In this document: piece after piece, positions 6,262-6,625 of the stretch | How the letters are laid out: each line of letters begins with the position of its first letter | Numbering within the stretch: the first letter of the stretch is position 1 | Source: Burkholderiales bacterium | GTDB taxonomy: Bacteria > Pseudomonadota > Gammaproteobacteria > Burkholderiales > Thiobacillaceae | Direction of reading: 5' to 3' | Length of the DNA: 6,625 bases | Assembly: GCA_005793645.1 (NCBI GenBank) | Contig: SXRG01000023.1 | Coordinates: 1-6,625, forward strand | Position numbers and translations under genes: made by a program | The notes under the pieces: model-generated | The model's input: only the letters and a program-made list of their open reading frames with translations | Databases searched by the model: none | What the model was told of the DNA's origin: nothing

Positions 6262-6513
6262 TCACTCAGTTCGCTCACAGTGCGTCCACATACGCAACAC
6301 ACGCGCCACCCGTTCCGTTGAAAAGACCTCATAAACCAAACGATGCTGAATATTAATGCGTCGCGAATACGCACAGCTTACATCGCCTACAAGCTTCTCA
6401 TATGGCGGTGGGTTTTGAAACGGGTCGGCAGCGAGAACGTCAAAAAGGTTAGTGCGTGCTTCGCTTGCGGTGAGGCTGGATTTTCCGGTGGTTTCTAATT
6501 CCAAGCGCACCAC
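6262..6513 (-). pseudogene. Decayed Phd/YefM-YoeB toxin-antitoxin module (antitoxin N-terminus fused to toxin C-terminus)
   Basis: The 83-codon frame (GTG at 6513) has two parts. Residues 28-80 match the C-terminal two thirds of Txe/YoeB toxins, ribosome-dependent mRNA endonucleases: AADPFQNPPPYEKLVGD (28-44), YSRRINIQHRLVY (49-61) and VLRMWTH (72-78). E39 and R58 align with E. coli YoeB E46 and R65, and H78 with H83. The terminal catalytic tyrosine (Y84) is Cys79 here, and a usual glycine is Cys47. The toxin's normal N-terminus is missing; in its place LTASEARTNLF (14-24) resembles the start of Phd/YefM antitoxins. Antitoxin lies upstream of toxin in these operons, so one in-frame deletion would make this fusion. 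No ribosome site precedes the GTG, which abuts the presumed IS30 end. A non-functional relic is most likely. A divergent toxin N-terminus is the alternative. Confidence 0.65.
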
Positions 6514-6625
6514 TGCTTAACAATTGAGCGGACATGAAGAGCGGTCTGGTAGTGTGGCAGTGCGACCCACACACACACCAGGAGACACCCCTCATGCCCT
6601 ACGTGCAGCTTACCTCAGAAGAACG
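6512..6625 (+). mobile_element. IS30-family insertion sequence, left end (continues beyond the window)
   Basis: The transposase start at 6594 shows an IS30-family element running off the right edge. Its left boundary is placed near 6512 because the toxin-antitoxin relic stops there and an AT-rich, inverted-repeat-like stretch (GCTTAACAATTGAGCGGACA, 6515-6534) begins there. The right end, the matching inverted repeat and the target duplication are outside the window, so the boundary is approximate. About 80 nt of leader precede the transposase, including a 5.5-unit CA repeat at 6568-6578. Confidence 0.5.
6594..6625 (+). CDS. IS30-family transposase, first 10 codons (runs off the window)
   Basis: ATG at 6594 opens MPYVQLTSEE and then part of a further Arg codon. 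This closely resembles the N-terminus of IS30-family DDE transposases, which begin M-x-Y-x-QLT-x-EER before a helix-turn-helix that binds the element's ends. AGGAG at 6580-6584 lies 9 nt upstream and is a good ribosome site. It is the only plus-strand gene in the window and the only piece of the element's coding sequence visible, so the assignment rests on ten residues. Confidence 0.7.
   Translation, partial: MPYVQLTSEE

Noticed and set aside
6568..6578. CA dinucleotide repeat in the IS leader as a phase-variation tract
   Set aside because: It has only 5.5 units and lies upstream of the ribosome site rather than within a coding frame or a promoter spacer that I can identify.

Overview
The window looks like a betaproteobacterial chromosome segment, most like Rhodocyclales or related orders. 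This rests on family content: a CNP1-family exported protein, a dapA-bamC-metallo-beta-lactamase gene string, a proteobacterial cobalamin riboswitch and a 14-bp FNR/Dnr-type palindrome. The taxonomic placement is inference. Almost everything is read on the minus strand; only the transposase start at the far right is on the plus strand.

Layout, in minus-strand transcription order from right to left. Positions 6625-6512 are the left end of an IS30-family insertion sequence; the first 10 codons of its transposase run off the window. Positions 6513-6151 hold decayed accessory DNA. This is a short ORF that joins a Phd/YefM-antitoxin-like start to a YoeB/Txe toxin C-terminus, followed in the same frame by a 36-codon stretch resembling the C-terminus of a phage terminase large subunit. 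Positions 6108-1012 are a compact housekeeping cluster: a Trm112/YcaR-like zinc-ribbon protein, a possible 32-codon small ORF, dapA (lysine and diaminopimelate synthesis), bamC (outer-membrane beta-barrel assembly lipoprotein), a YycJ-like metallo-beta-lactamase-fold hydrolase, a RhlE-type DEAD-box RNA helicase and a CNP1-family exported protein. From dapA onward the genes are separated by -4 to +10 nt (10-nt gap, TAGTG overlap, 1-nt gap, ATGA overlap), so dapA to cnp1 is almost certainly one translationally coupled operon.

Positions 1015-672 are the control region of the last gene: an FNR-like palindrome overlapping the cnp1 stop codon, a TACAAT -10 element, a complete cobalamin riboswitch aptamer and a downstream hairpin-rich expression platform. 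They precede a TonB-dependent outer-membrane receptor (btuB-type, N-terminal 223 codons only) that leaves the window at position 1. Cobalamin import here therefore looks controlled both by cobalamin, through the riboswitch, and possibly by oxygen or nitrogen oxides, through the palindrome.

I do not see a wholly new multi-gene system. The most unusual items are the antitoxin-toxin fusion relic beside the IS30 element, the terminase-like tail behind it, the FNR-like box stacked on a B12 riboswitch, and the small ORF in front of dapA.
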